42,456 bases of DNA from an uncultured Bacteroidales bacterium (GTDB lineage: Bacteria; Bacteroidota; Bacteroidia; Bacteroidales; UBA932): positions 1 through 42,456 of the forward strand of contig CAJOLS010000003.1 in NCBI GenBank assembly GCA_905235535.1. The letters are read 5' to 3'. The notes below the pieces were generated by a model that saw only the letters and a list, made by a program, of their open reading frames with translations, made no database searches and was not told where the DNA came from. Shown here one piece after another: positions 7,073-16,334 of this stretch (positions within the stretch are counted from its first letter, which is position 1; each line of letters starts with the position of its first letter). Position numbers and translations under genes: made by a program.

Positions 7073-9748
7073 TTACTTTTTAACGACGGTTTGCTTATAC
7101 TCATTGCCTCCCAGGCCGATGGTGGCCGAATAGACGCCGGGAGCCAGGCCGGAGAGGTCCACCACCGCCGGTTCAAAGGCGCTGCCGCTCACCGTACCTT
7201 CATACACCAGGCCACCCGTAGCACTTACAAGGCGAAGAGTCATACTCTGGGCATTCAGTTCCCGGTTGGTCAGGTAAAGATTATCCACAACGGGATTGGG
7301 ATAGGCCAGAACGGCTTCTCCAGTGCGGACGGCCGTCAGGAACTCGATACTGGCCGATTTACCCTGCGCATCCCTGGCCGTTACCGTTACAGCACCGGAG
7401 CCATCCGTAAAGGCCGTCATATACAGGATTCCCGCATTGACGGTAGCATGCATCACAGACTGGGCCGTATTGGACACTTCATAGCTGAGCGCTTCACCGT
7501 CCGGGTCGCTGAAATGTTGGGACAACTCCAGAGTCTTCTCTTCGTTCTTGCTGGTGAACAACTGATTGTCAATAGAAGAAATCACTCTTGGCGGGGTATT
7601 GTAAAGAATAGTATATTCCACATCCAAAGTGGAAGAGGCATTGTACTGATCGGTTGCAGTGATGGTGGCCGTGTAGGTTCCTTCTTCTGCCAAGGCTCCT
7701 GCAATAGAAAGTGAATAGCCGTCATCGGTCGGAAGCCAGTTTTCTGCCGTTGACCCCGGAGAGACCGTCCAGGTAACGCCATGGCCGTCCGGCTCCGAAA
7801 TGACAAAGGATAGTTTCAAGGTCTCATACGTGTGGAGAGAAAGATGGTCTATTGGTTCGGAAGGAACAATCGTCGGAGGCAGGTTGGCCTGTGTCACAAC
7901 TCCAACCACGTCCGAAGCCTCTGAATAGGACAAAACCTTGTCGAAACCCATTACCTTGTACCAGTACGGGGTTTCAAATGCGAGGGAGGAATAGGTCCGG
8001 GACAGGGTTTCCCCAATTTCCAGGCCGGAAGCCACCATTGTCGCCTTTTGAACTCCGCCGCCTGCCTTGGCCGGAGTCGCCGCCTCTACAGCATCTTTAT
8101 CCGTACCAAAGAAAACCGTATATCCTGCCGCCGGCAGTTTGCCGGAGCCCGTTACGCTCCACGAAAGGGTAACCGTATTGGAGCGGGCCTCAGCAGAAAG
8201 GTCTGTCACCGCCGAAGGGGTTCTGTCTTCCCCATAAGTGAAGGCAGCCGTTGCATCCAACATCTTTCCAATATTCTGATGTTCCAGGGTAACCACCGGG
8301 TTGGAACTGTTCAGCATCCTTTCCAGCAGCATCTCACGCGTGAAACCGGGGCCTCCAAAATAGGAAACCAGCAAAGCCGCCACGCCGGTAACGTGGGGGC
8401 AAGCCATAGAAGTGCCCTGATAACGGCCGTACGTATTGCCGGGAAGCGTACTCAGAATCATCCCATAGTTGGAATCTCCGCCCGTTGCAGAGATATCCAC
8501 CCAGTCTGTTATCGTCGGGTCGTCGGGGTCTCCGTAGTTGGAGTAATAGGCACGTCCGCCCTGAGGGCCGATGGCACCTACCGCCACCACACCCGGATAG
8601 TTGGCAGGAGAACCCCAGAACCGGTTATCATTACCTGCAGAGAAAAAGACCACACCCCCGGCCATCGGTCCCACCTGATTGCCGTTTGCATCCAGGCCCG
8701 CATACTGGTTAAAATAATCTATGGCGTCCTTCAAGGCGCTTTTTCCCTCTCCGGAATTGGGAAGGAGGAAGAATTCATGCATAGATTTTGCTCTTTCCGC
8801 ATCAAATTCATCACCCTTGCCAAAATCATAACCCCAACTGTTATTGCTTAACACAGCACCGTGGTCGGCCCCCCATTTGACAGCATTTTCAAAACTCGCG
8901 CTTCCCTCAACTTCTTCATCAGAAAAAACCTGGCATGAAATAATCTTGCAGCCAGGCTCGCCCTTGGCGGCATCTCCTCCGGCCATTCCGCTGACACCAA
9001 TTCCATTGTTGTTGACGGCCGCTATGATGCCGGCAACGTGCGTTCCGTGTTCGGTGGCCGTCACATAGTCTGATTGGGCGATAAAATTATAACTGTACTC
9101 CGGCAAAACATTGCCGGACAAATCTTCGTGATTCAGATGGACGCCGCCATCCACAACAGAAACAATTACCTTGGGATTTCCGGTAGTGAAATAACGCCAT
9201 ACGGGATAAACTCCCATATCAGCGCCCGCCTGCCACTTGGAAGAGGCGGAACCGTCGTTCCAATACTGCCACTGCTCGCCCAGTCTGGGATCGTTAAAAG
9301 GCACATGGGTGGTTTGGGCTTTGACCACCGGCTCAAACTGCTGCACTCCGGGAATTTGTTTGACCAGAGTGGACATTTTATCTGTTTTCACAGAGGGACT
9401 ATAATGAATCCTGTACCAGCGATGCATCCCCATTTCCCGGGTCCTCTGTTCAAATTCACCGGCATATGGAAACACTCGCTCCATACTGGAGATACCCACT
9501 TCTCCAAGTGCATCGTTAAAGGACGCAGCCTTCGTGGATACAACTCCCTCTTCAATCATCCGGACCGTCTCTTCGTCCAGATAGATATTGGCAATTCCGC
9601 TAAGGTAAATGCCTCCCTTTTCTTCTGCTGTAGGGGTGGCCTGCCTGGTCTCCTGCATAAGAAGGGCGGTCTCCTGAGGCTGGGTCCTCTGACAGGCACA
9701 GAGAAGGGCAAGGGTCCCCAGTAAGATTCCGTCAAAACGTTTATTCAT
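7073..9748 (-). CDS. S8 subtilisin-like serine protease with T9SS sorting domain
   Basis: The 891-residue protein has a complete catalytic triad: Asp200 (VVDGGV), His234 (HGTHVAG) and Ser447 (GTSMACPH), plus oxyanion Asn373 (SAGND). Residues 1-19 form a signal peptide ending in the lipobox-like LCAC (Cys19). Residues about 40-145 look like an inhibitory propeptide. After the catalytic domain come a fibronectin type III-like domain (about 515-620) and two Ig/cadherin-like domains. The C-terminus, from YPNPVVDNLYL to the final KQTVVKK, is a type A T9SS sorting domain. The product is therefore expected on the cell surface or outside the cell. The gene overlaps its upstream neighbour by eight bases and abuts the PorV/PorQ-like gene. 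Having both a lipobox and a sorting domain is unusual. Confidence 0.93.
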   Translation of the reverse strand: MNKRFDGILLGTLALLCACQRTQPQETALLMQETRQATPTAEEKGGIYLSGIANIYLDEETVRMIEEGVVSTKAASFNDALGEVGISSMERVFPYAGEFEQRTREMGMHRWYRIHYSPSVKTDKMSTLVKQIPGVQQFEPVVKAQTTHVPFNDPRLGEQWQYWNDGSASSKWQAGADMGVYPVWRYFTTGNPKVIVSVVDGGVHLNHEDLSGNVLPEYSYNFIAQSDYVTATEHGTHVAGIIAAVNNNGIGVSGMAGGDAAKGEPGCKIISCQVFSDEEVEGSASFENAVKWGADHGAVLSNNSWGYDFGKGDEFDAERAKSMHEFFLLPNSGEGKSALKDAIDYFNQYAGLDANGNQVGPMAGGVVFFSAGNDNRFWGSPANYPGVVAVGAIGPQGGRAYYSNYGDPDDPTITDWVDISATGGDSNYGMILSTLPGNTYGRYQGTSMACPHVTGVAALLVSYFGGPGFTREMLLERMLNSSNPVVTLEHQNIGKMLDATAAFTYGEDRTPSAVTDLSAEARSNTVTLSWSVTGSGKLPAAGYTVFFGTDKDAVEAATPAKAGGGVQKATMVASGLEIGETLSRTYSSLAFETPYWYKVMGFDKVLSYSEASDVVGVVTQANLPPTIVPSEPIDHLSLHTYETLKLSFVISEPDGHGVTWTVSPGSTAENWLPTDDGYSLSIAGALAEEGTYTATITATDQYNASSTLDVEYTILYNTPPRVISSIDNQLFTSKNEEKTLELSQHFSDPDGEALSYEVSNTAQSVMHATVNAGILYMTAFTDGSGAVTVTARDAQGKSASIEFLTAVRTGEAVLAYPNPVVDNLYLTNRELNAQSMTLRLVSATGGLVYEGTVSGSAFEPAVVDLSGLAPGVYSATIGLGGNEYKQTVVKK

Positions 9749-10451
9749 GTTTAAGGTTATTAGTCAGAAAATCGGCCACCTGGGTTAGGGAGGTGCCGTT
9801 GTTCCATTTGATTTTGTTCTGTTTGAAGAATTCTTTTGCGGCATCCTTGTCCAGGCCGGGAACATCCATCACTTCCCGCTTAAGGGCGGGGACAATGCGG
9901 CCCTGGCCATACAAGATGTATTTTTTCTCCAGGATTGGAAGGGATTCTCCTCCCTCTTTGGAAGCCTGGGCCTGGTTGATATTGACACCTGCGGCGCTCT
10001 CCATGGCCAGTCCGGACACGTTTTGGGTAGAAGCCGTATAGGACGTTACGCCGTAGCCTATACTGGCCTTGTTGTAACGCTCTACGTCCAGAATATCAGC
10101 CTGAAGGGCGGCGCCTCCGTCAGACTCGGCCAGGACGCGATACATCTTGGCTCCTACGTTCACGTAGATGTCCTCCTCCAGTCCAGCCTTGATCTTGGCA
10201 GCATACAGGCGGACCATATCGGCCTCCATAATGGTTTCCCCTTTCAGGTAATACAATTTCTGGTTCAGGACGGAGACGTTGAACTTGGCACTCAGGAGTT
10301 CATTTCCATTTTGGGAGAAGATGACGCCGTCTGAGAAGTTCTCATACAGAAAAGGCCAGGTATCTCTGGGAGTAAACCGCTGAGCCTTCCCGGAAATACA
10401 CAGGAGGAACAAAGTTCCAATTATCAATAATTTATGGAAAATCTTCATCAC
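9741..10451 (-). CDS. Secreted protein of unknown function, partner of the S8 protease
   Basis: I do not recognise a family. The 236-residue product has a signal peptide (KLLIIGTLFLLCISGKAQ), so it should be periplasmic or exported. Residues about 25-120 look like a compact mixed domain (DTWPFLYENFSDGVIFSQNG, then TIMEADMVRLY). Later come an Ala/Gln-rich stretch and a C-terminal helical segment (DKDAAKEFFKQNKIKWNN). Its last eight bases overlap the protease start, so translation is probably coupled. No T9SS sorting domain is visible. A chaperone or inhibitor role would be speculation. It begins just after a terminator that closes the SusC/SusD operon. Confidence 0.8.
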   Translation of the reverse strand: MMKIFHKLLIIGTLFLLCISGKAQRFTPRDTWPFLYENFSDGVIFSQNGNELLSAKFNVSVLNQKLYYLKGETIMEADMVRLYAAKIKAGLEEDIYVNVGAKMYRVLAESDGGAALQADILDVERYNKASIGYGVTSYTASTQNVSGLAMESAAGVNINQAQASKEGGESLPILEKKYILYGQGRIVPALKREVMDVPGLDKDAAKEFFKQNKIKWNNGTSLTQVADFLTNNLKHE

Positions 10452-10464
10452 CCGAAAAGATGAA

Positions 10465-10493
10465 AAGGCCCGCTCGATGGGCGGGCGGGCCTT
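10465..10493 (-). terminator. Rho-independent-type terminator of the SusC/SusD operon
   Basis: AAGGCCCGC (10465-10473) pairs with GCGGGCCTT (10485-10493) around an 11-base loop. On the minus strand the stem is followed by TTCATCTTTT, a moderate U tract. It separates the Calx-beta lipoprotein gene from the protease unit. Confidence 0.75.
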
Positions 10494-10503
10494 GATATTT
10501 ATT

Positions 10504-11442
10504 TTACTTTTGCTTGATAAAATAGGTGGGGGACTGATCAGAGAACATATTCATATCATAATAGAACATGCCGCCTCCAACTTCAGAAGGTGTAGAGAAT
10601 CCGTAAGGATCCGTCGTAACGTATGCCCCGCTTTCCTCATCCAGCGTAAAGACAATCTTGTCTTCCGTAGAAATGAAATTTTCGGCAGCGCTGTCCCACT
10701 TATACATAGTGAAATATTCATCAAGGCCAAAGGCCGATGCCTTGGTAGGCGTTGCCTGAGGAACAGGAATGGTGATGGTGGTATGGTCGTCAGAAACGAT
10801 ACCGTAAAGGCTGGAATCCACAAAATATCCCCCCCACCAGTCTTGCCGGTTAAATGCCACAAATCCATCCATCCAAATTCTGGTAACATCCCCGTCGTAC
10901 GCTTTGATGGTCATAGGAACAACTACATTGTAATAACCATCATCCGGATAGAAAGATATACCAACAAGATCATAATTGCCGAACAGGTCCGTGAGCGGAT
11001 GGTCTTCATCCTTGATGGTGACCCTGGTCTGCGTGTAATGATTCAAGCTATAGTTATTGGAGGCATCCTTCAGTTCAATGACAAAATTCTTGTCTCCCGT
11101 GAACACACCGGGCTGACCGATAATGGTAATGGTGATATTCTGGGTTTCTTCGCCGGCAAAGGTGAGAACACCGTTGGCAGGAGTGAAGGTAAAGTCCTCA
11201 CCGGCTATGGCCGAACCGTTTTTCACGTCAAAAGTGACAGTGGTATTGGACTGGCCATTAACAGGATAAGCACACACGGCAACGTTGAATGTAGCGGTGG
11301 ATTCCGAAACAGTATAGGAAGTTCCACTGACGGCTACAAAATCCTCGGTGGTGTACTTGGCCACGTGCGAACAGGCGGCCAGTGCAAAAAGCACAGAACC
11401 CGCAGCAATGATTTTGGCTATGTTTTTCATACTTTTCATCAT
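10504..11442 (-). CDS. Calx-beta domain lipoprotein, third gene of the SusC/SusD operon
   Basis: The 312-residue product has a lipoprotein signal ending in FALAAC, so it should be lipid-anchored. Residues about 35-148 have the Calx-beta pattern: YTVSESTATFNVAV, FDVKNGSAIAGEDFTFTPANGVLTF and ending in TRVTIKDED. The rest (150-312) is an uncharacterised Tyr/Trp-rich beta domain with WWGGYF. Proteins of this build often follow SusD as surface binding proteins. The gene starts eight bases after the susD-like stop and precedes a terminator. Ligand unknown. The first two codons are both ATG, so the start is ambiguous by one residue. Confidence 0.8.
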   Translation of the reverse strand: MMKSMKNIAKIIAAGSVLFALAACSHVAKYTTEDFVAVSGTSYTVSESTATFNVAVCAYPVNGQSNTTVTFDVKNGSAIAGEDFTFTPANGVLTFAGEETQNITITIIGQPGVFTGDKNFVIELKDASNNYSLNHYTQTRVTIKDEDHPLTDLFGNYDLVGISFYPDDGYYNVVVPMTIKAYDGDVTRIWMDGFVAFNRQDWWGGYFVDSSLYGIVSDDHTTITIPVPQATPTKASAFGLDEYFTMYKWDSAAENFISTEDKIVFTLDEESGAYVTTDPYGFSTPSEVGGGMFYYDMNMFSDQSPTYFIKQK

Positions 11443-11450
11443 TTAAAATA

Positions 11451-12962
11451 TTACTCGGCGGCGGTATAACCGGGATTCTGAACAAGGTTGGAGTTCACCT
11501 CGAACTCGTGGGACGGGACAGGCCACAGATAGTGATAATCACCGGCGGGCAGAGACTTGGCTTCGTAAGCGGGACCTTGGGCCAGGGCGCCATTGGCAAT
11601 AGCACCGGCCTGGCCGGTACGGCTGCTGAAGCCTTCGTTCCAACGCTTGAGGCAAATCATGCGGGTTCCTTCACCCACCGTCTCCTTGAACCACTCATTG
11701 TGGACATTTTCAGCGGTAGCTTCGGTGGTGGCGGCACCGCGGGCAGCCTGAAGAGTATTCAAGGCCTCCTTGGCAACGGAACCATCGCCGGCTTCTGCCA
11801 CAATCAAGTACATTTCACTAATCAGAATGGGCTTGACAGCCTGATAGCCGTCAGGAACGGCCGTAGGTGCAGAGCGCAGGGCGGGATTGCCCAGATACTT
11901 GGTGAAGACATAGAACTCACCCTTGTGGTAGTCGCTGTTGTAGAACACATAGTGATCTTCATTGTCGAACCACTGGGCCAGACGGAGATCTCCGTCTGCA
12001 TACAGGCTCATCAAGTTGGAAGACGGGATGTAATAAGGACGGAAATAATCTCCCATCGTTTCATCACGGCTTGTGTTAGTCCAAGCATCATAATTGCGGT
12101 TGGGGCGCTCGTTATAGGTTGCGTAGAGCTGCATGACGGGCTCTTTGCCTTTATCCAGATACCACTCGTCATTCATTTCCTCCGCAGTGGAAGAAAGGGC
12201 ATAACCGGCGGCGGAGTTTATTACCTTCTGGGCGGAAGCAACAGCGTTGGCATTGCTCTTGGTGTCCAGATAATAACGGGCATAAAGGGCATTGACGGCG
12301 TCGATGGTAGGTTTCTGGGCACGGACGGCACCGGGAATACCGGCCAGCAGGACGGCCGCGGAATCAAGGTCTGCCTTGATTTGGTCATACACTTCCTGAA
12401 CGGTATTACGGGCAGGGCGTTCGGTCTGGTCGTAAACCAGCACGATCGGAACACCCAGGTCGCTGGCGGGACTACCTTGGCCATAAGCCTTTCCATAAAG
12501 ACGCACCAGGCGGAGGTAAGCGTCGGCACGGAAGAAGTAACCTTCACCACGCACTACGGCAGCCTTTTTGAGCAAATCTTCGGGAACATTTACCTTAAGG
12601 CCTTCAATCACCACATTGTAGCGCATGATGGCATAATAAAGGTTCTCCCAGGAATCTTCTGCATCGTAATCGGTGGCAGAGAAGGAATTGTCCGTGCGGT
12701 GGATGGAACCATAATTGTTACCAAAGTCGGCCATGGCATTGAAGCCATCGCACATAACCTCGGAAGCAATGCTGAACACTCCGTACTGGGTGCCACGGAA
12801 ATAAGAGAACATACCGGTTTCAAAACCGTTCAGGTCGGATTCAGACTCTATAATCTGCTCCGGATTATACGCTATAGCGTTATTGGGCATCAAGTTAAGA
12901 TTGCAGGATGCAATCGTAGCTACGGCAGCGCTAAGAGCAAGGATATTGAGTATCTTTTTCAT
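11451..12962 (-). CDS. SusD/RagB-family outer-membrane lipoprotein
   Basis: The 503-residue protein starts with a lipoprotein signal (ILNILALSAAVATIASC) and follows the SusD/RagB pattern. It has an N-terminal helical TPR-like part (DSWENLYYAIMRYNVVIEGLK, VRGEGYFFRADAYLRLVRLYG) and a C-terminal LWPVPSHEFEVNSNLVQNPGY typical of the family. SusD proteins form a lid over the SusC transporter and bind the substrate outside the cell. The partner susC-like gene ends 19 bases upstream. No glycoside hydrolase is nearby, but a secreted protease is, so a peptide-type substrate as in RagAB is plausible (inference). Confidence 0.95.
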   Translation of the reverse strand: MKKILNILALSAAVATIASCNLNLMPNNAIAYNPEQIIESESDLNGFETGMFSYFRGTQYGVFSIASEVMCDGFNAMADFGNNYGSIHRTDNSFSATDYDAEDSWENLYYAIMRYNVVIEGLKVNVPEDLLKKAAVVRGEGYFFRADAYLRLVRLYGKAYGQGSPASDLGVPIVLVYDQTERPARNTVQEVYDQIKADLDSAAVLLAGIPGAVRAQKPTIDAVNALYARYYLDTKSNANAVASAQKVINSAAGYALSSTAEEMNDEWYLDKGKEPVMQLYATYNERPNRNYDAWTNTSRDETMGDYFRPYYIPSSNLMSLYADGDLRLAQWFDNEDHYVFYNSDYHKGEFYVFTKYLGNPALRSAPTAVPDGYQAVKPILISEMYLIVAEAGDGSVAKEALNTLQAARGAATTEATAENVHNEWFKETVGEGTRMICLKRWNEGFSSRTGQAGAIANGALAQGPAYEAKSLPAGDYHYLWPVPSHEFEVNSNLVQNPGYTAAE

Positions 12963-12981
12963 ATTCGTTCCGTATTAAGAG

Positions 12982-15900
12982 TTAGAACTTGATCTCGATA
13001 CCGCCCAGGAACTGCTTGGAGTTACCACCCACACCATAGGTGAGGTTGGAGTTGATTTCCGGATCGATACCAGTGTATTTGGTGAAAGTGAGCAGGTTAC
13101 GACCGGTGAAGGTAATCTTGAATTCCTTCACGGCTTTCTGCCAGCCCAGGGCCTTCTTGGGAAGGCTGTAGGCAACCTGCAGATTCTTCAGACGCAGGAA
13201 AGAAGCATCCTCCAGCAGGTGGGTATCAAACTGCATCACGGCACCCTTGGACCAGTCGGGCCACTTGGCGTCGCGGTGGTCGGGCGTCCAGAAGTCGGAC
13301 ACGGCCTTGTTGGTATTCATCGTGGAGAAGCTGGCGGGGTTGGCATAGAAATAACCGTCGTTGGATACGAGGTACTTGCCCAGCACATAGGAGAAGTCGG
13401 CCTGGAGGGAGAGACCCTTCCAACCACCGGAGAGGGAGAAACCGCCATTGATGGGTGCATAACGCTTCTTGCCGGTATTCTGGGTGAGGCCTTCCTCATC
13501 AAACACCTTGGTGGTTCTGGTGGGATCCATGGTGGTAATGTCCGGATCATCGCCGGGGAGATACCACATGGGCATACCGTCTTCGGGATCTACACCTGCG
13601 TAGATGGGGTTATAGAACATCACAGGGCTGCCCACCACATAGGCAATCATGTAGCTGTACATGGGCCAGGTGTGCTTGCCGTCAAACAGTTCGGTCACCT
13701 TCTGGGCATTGTAGTTGAAGGTGGTGCTGGCACGCAGCCAATAGTCGCGGCCACGGAGGAAGTCAAAACCAAGGGTTATGTCAACACCCTGGTTCATCAG
13801 GGAACCCACGTTGGAAGTGGCTTCGGTAATACCGGCAGTATAGGGCTGGGGAACATCCAGAATCATGGAAGTGGTCTTCCTGTTATAGTATTCCACATCA
13901 AAGTCCAACTTGTTGAACAGGCGGCCGGTCAAGGTCACGGTGAACAGACCCTGCTTCTCCCAGGTAAGGTGACTGTTAGCGGGCTGGGATACGTGTCTTC
14001 CGGAGGCGTCGGCATACTTGCCGGTGGTGCCAATCAGGCCCAGATGGCTGTAGTCGCCGATATCGGCATTACCCTGGGTACCATAGCTCACCTTCAGACG
14101 GAGGTCGTTAACGGCGCTGGCACTGCGCATGAATTTTTCCTTCTTGATGTTCCAAAGGCCGCCCACAGACCAGAAGGTAGCGTTGCGTACATCGGGACCG
14201 AAGCGGGAAGAGGCATCGTTACGGACGGTAACATCAAAGATGTAGCGGTCCATAAGGGTATAGTCGGCGTGGCCGAAGAAGGAGAGGAAACGGCTTTCTC
14301 TATAGCTCTCGCTCATGGCACGAGACTCGGAAGTACCATCGTTCAAACGAACCAGACGGTCATCGGTCTGACCATTGGAGGAAGCGTAGAAATAAGTGTA
14401 GTAATTCTTCACACCTTCATGACCGGCCAGCAGGGAAATCTTGTGGTCGTCTGTAATCTGGAAGGAATACTCTATGGTATTGGTGATATTGGCGGCATAC
14501 TCCAGGGCATTGGAGTGACCTACCGTTGCAGTACCGCCGTTGGCAGCCACATAAGAAGGAGTGGTTTCCCAGTTGTTCAGACGGATATAACCGTCCAAAC
14601 CGGCACGGGAGACGAATTTCAGGTTGCGGATGGGTTCAATCTCCACAAATACATTGCCATTCACGCCATAACGGTCGTACTGGTCCATGTGGTTCTCCAT
14701 ATAGTACGTGGGGGTGATACGGTTCTGGCCGGGGAATTTCTTCTCATAAACCTTGCCGTCTTCATCCAATGCGGGATACATGGGGATGAGGAGGAAGGAC
14801 AGACCACCGGAGGTGTAGTTGGACATGCCGTTGGCTGCGGAACCCCAGTTAGGGTTCTGCTGCGTGCTGGACATGCTCAGGTTGAGGTTTACACCTGTCT
14901 TGAGCCAGTTGGTGGGGTGAGCCTGCACGTTGGAACGGAGGGTATAACGGTCGAAGAAGTTTCCGGGGGTGTAACCTTTCTGGTGATACTGGGAAGCTGC
15001 CACCATGTAGGCAACCTTGGAACCGCCGCCTTCGATGGTGAGGTCGTTCTGGTACTGAGGATTCCAAAGATCCATCATATACTTGTACCACGGAGTGTTA
15101 TAGTTATAACCCTTGTCCAAGTAAGTGCTATTGATGTAATCCTGCGTATGGATGCCTGCACGAACCCAAAAATCCATCAGTTCATCGCTGGTCATCATGC
15201 TCTCGTACAGGGAGGTGTCGGCCAGGGTGGACACACCGTACTGACCACGATAAGTGACAGAAGCGGTGGAGCTGTAAGAACCGGTCTTGGTGGAAATGTA
15301 CACAACACCGTTGGCAGCACGTGCGCCGTAGATGGAGGTGGCGGAAGCGTCCTTGAGAACGCTTACGCTCTCGATATCGTTCGGGTTCATATTCATCACG
15401 GCGGTGCTGGAGGAAGGTATGCCGTCAATCACATAAAGAGGAGCGGTACCTGCTTCCAGGGAACCTACACCGTGGAGAGTCATGGACACTGCGTTATCAC
15501 CGGCAATACCGGAATAGGACAACACAGACAGACCGGCCACCTGACCCTGCAACTGGTCCAGAGCAGAGGAGGAGGGGGCGTTCCTGACCGTCTCGGAATT
15601 CACCGTAGATACGGAACCCACGATGGAACTGATTTTCTTGGCGGAACCATAGCCCACGGCTATGGCCTGTTCAAGAACCTCGGCGTCATCTTCCAGGACA
15701 ACATTGATGGTGGATTTTCCGTTGACGGCAACGGACACGTCCCTGTAACCTACAGACGTGAATACGAGTGTACCGTTGGAAGGTACGGTAAGAGTATAAG
15801 TTCCGTCCGTCAGGGTAGCGGTACCAATTGTGGTACTTCCCTGAAGAAGAACCGTTGCCCCGGGAATTGCATCGCCGTTACTGTCCCTGACAGTACCCTT

Positions 15901-15987
15901 CACCGTAACATTCTGTGCAAATGCACTCACGGAGAGAGCGAGCAATACCATCATACTGAAAAAAAGTCTGATTTTTTTCATAAGCAT
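12982..15987 (-). CDS. SusC/RagA-family TonB-linked outer-membrane transporter
   Basis: The roughly 1000-residue protein opens with a signal peptide (KKIRLFFSMMVLLALSVSAFAQ). A carboxypeptidase-regulatory-like domain follows (VKGTVRDSNGDAIPGATVLLQG). Then comes a TonB plug with the family signatures PLYVIDGIP and NDIESVSVLKDASATSIYGARAANG, and a long 22-strand-type barrel ending in GGIEIKF. It would import a substrate captured by the SusD partner using TonB energy. No anti-sigma-binding N-terminal extension is present, and no ECF sigma factor or hybrid sensor is adjacent. The first ATG (15987) is used here; the ATG at 15981 is equally good. Confidence 0.96.
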   Translation of the reverse strand: MLMKKIRLFFSMMVLLALSVSAFAQNVTVKGTVRDSNGDAIPGATVLLQGSTTIGTATLTDGTYTLTVPSNGTLVFTSVGYRDVSVAVNGKSTINVVLEDDAEVLEQAIAVGYGSAKKISSIVGSVSTVNSETVRNAPSSSALDQLQGQVAGLSVLSYSGIAGDNAVSMTLHGVGSLEAGTAPLYVIDGIPSSSTAVMNMNPNDIESVSVLKDASATSIYGARAANGVVYISTKTGSYSSTASVTYRGQYGVSTLADTSLYESMMTSDELMDFWVRAGIHTQDYINSTYLDKGYNYNTPWYKYMMDLWNPQYQNDLTIEGGGSKVAYMVAASQYHQKGYTPGNFFDRYTLRSNVQAHPTNWLKTGVNLNLSMSSTQQNPNWGSAANGMSNYTSGGLSFLLIPMYPALDEDGKVYEKKFPGQNRITPTYYMENHMDQYDRYGVNGNVFVEIEPIRNLKFVSRAGLDGYIRLNNWETTPSYVAANGGTATVGHSNALEYAANITNTIEYSFQITDDHKISLLAGHEGVKNYYTYFYASSNGQTDDRLVRLNDGTSESRAMSESYRESRFLSFFGHADYTLMDRYIFDVTVRNDASSRFGPDVRNATFWSVGGLWNIKKEKFMRSASAVNDLRLKVSYGTQGNADIGDYSHLGLIGTTGKYADASGRHVSQPANSHLTWEKQGLFTVTLTGRLFNKLDFDVEYYNRKTTSMILDVPQPYTAGITEATSNVGSLMNQGVDITLGFDFLRGRDYWLRASTTFNYNAQKVTELFDGKHTWPMYSYMIAYVVGSPVMFYNPIYAGVDPEDGMPMWYLPGDDPDITTMDPTRTTKVFDEEGLTQNTGKKRYAPINGGFSLSGGWKGLSLQADFSYVLGKYLVSNDGYFYANPASFSTMNTNKAVSDFWTPDHRDAKWPDWSKGAVMQFDTHLLEDASFLRLKNLQVAYSLPKKALGWQKAVKEFKITFTGRNLLTFTKYTGIDPEINSNLTYGVGGNSKQFLGGIEIKF

Positions 15988-16079
15988 GAAAATAAGTTAA
16001 ACATAAAATATTGATACAAAAAGTAATTTTCTGCATCGAATACACTACAATTATTCCGCATAAAAACGAAATTTGGCTG

Positions 16080-16111
16080 CAAAGATTCAAAAACAATTTT
16101 ACTTTTGCAAA
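16080..16111 (-). promoter_or_regulatory. Promoter of the SusC/SusD operon
   Basis: Reading the minus strand, TTTG (16108-16111) is followed by 20 bases and then AATCTTTG (16080-16087), one mismatch from TAnnTTTG. Transcription would start near 16073, giving a leader of about 85 bases before the transporter gene. Confidence 0.6.
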
Positions 16112-16283
16112 CGCCTGGAAAATGCAATTAATGCAATATAATGATGATTATTTGCCTAATATCCAGATTTAATTCCAATATAGGTTATAATTTTATTTAA
16201 ATATTTGATTAATTATGAAAAATCGTAACTTATATTAAATCTTTCAAAATTAGGTAAAAACCCGTCTATTAGAATAATAAAAC

Positions 16284-16314
16284 ATCGGCGACCTCCGTTT
16301 TGAAGGCCGCCGAT
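16284..16314 (-). terminator. Terminator after sdhB
   Basis: ATCGGCG (16284-16290) pairs with CGCCGAT (16308-16314), and inner CCTC/GAGG-type pairing strengthens the stem. On the minus strand the hairpin is followed by GTTTTATTATT. It lies 21 bases beyond the sdhB stop codon. Confidence 0.8.
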
Positions 16315-16334
16315 ACTTACACTTTTCAAAAAGC

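Larger units (their letters stand above)
15988..16334. other. 347-bp AT-rich non-coding gap between susC-like and sdhB
   Basis: No convincing reading frame is present. The gap holds the susC-like promoter with a leader of about 85 bases on its left side, the sdhB terminator on its right, and about 150 bases of very AT-rich DNA between them (16120-16280). The AT-rich part shows no recognised site beyond the short direct repeat ATGCAAT, seen twice near 16122 and 16131. Confidence 0.6.

Noticed and set aside
13219..16014. A 931-codon open frame antisense to the SusC-like gene
   Set aside because: It mirrors the codon bias of the sense gene (few TTA, CTA and TCA codons), is rich in His/Gly/Val with no domain, and lies wholly opposite a certain gene.
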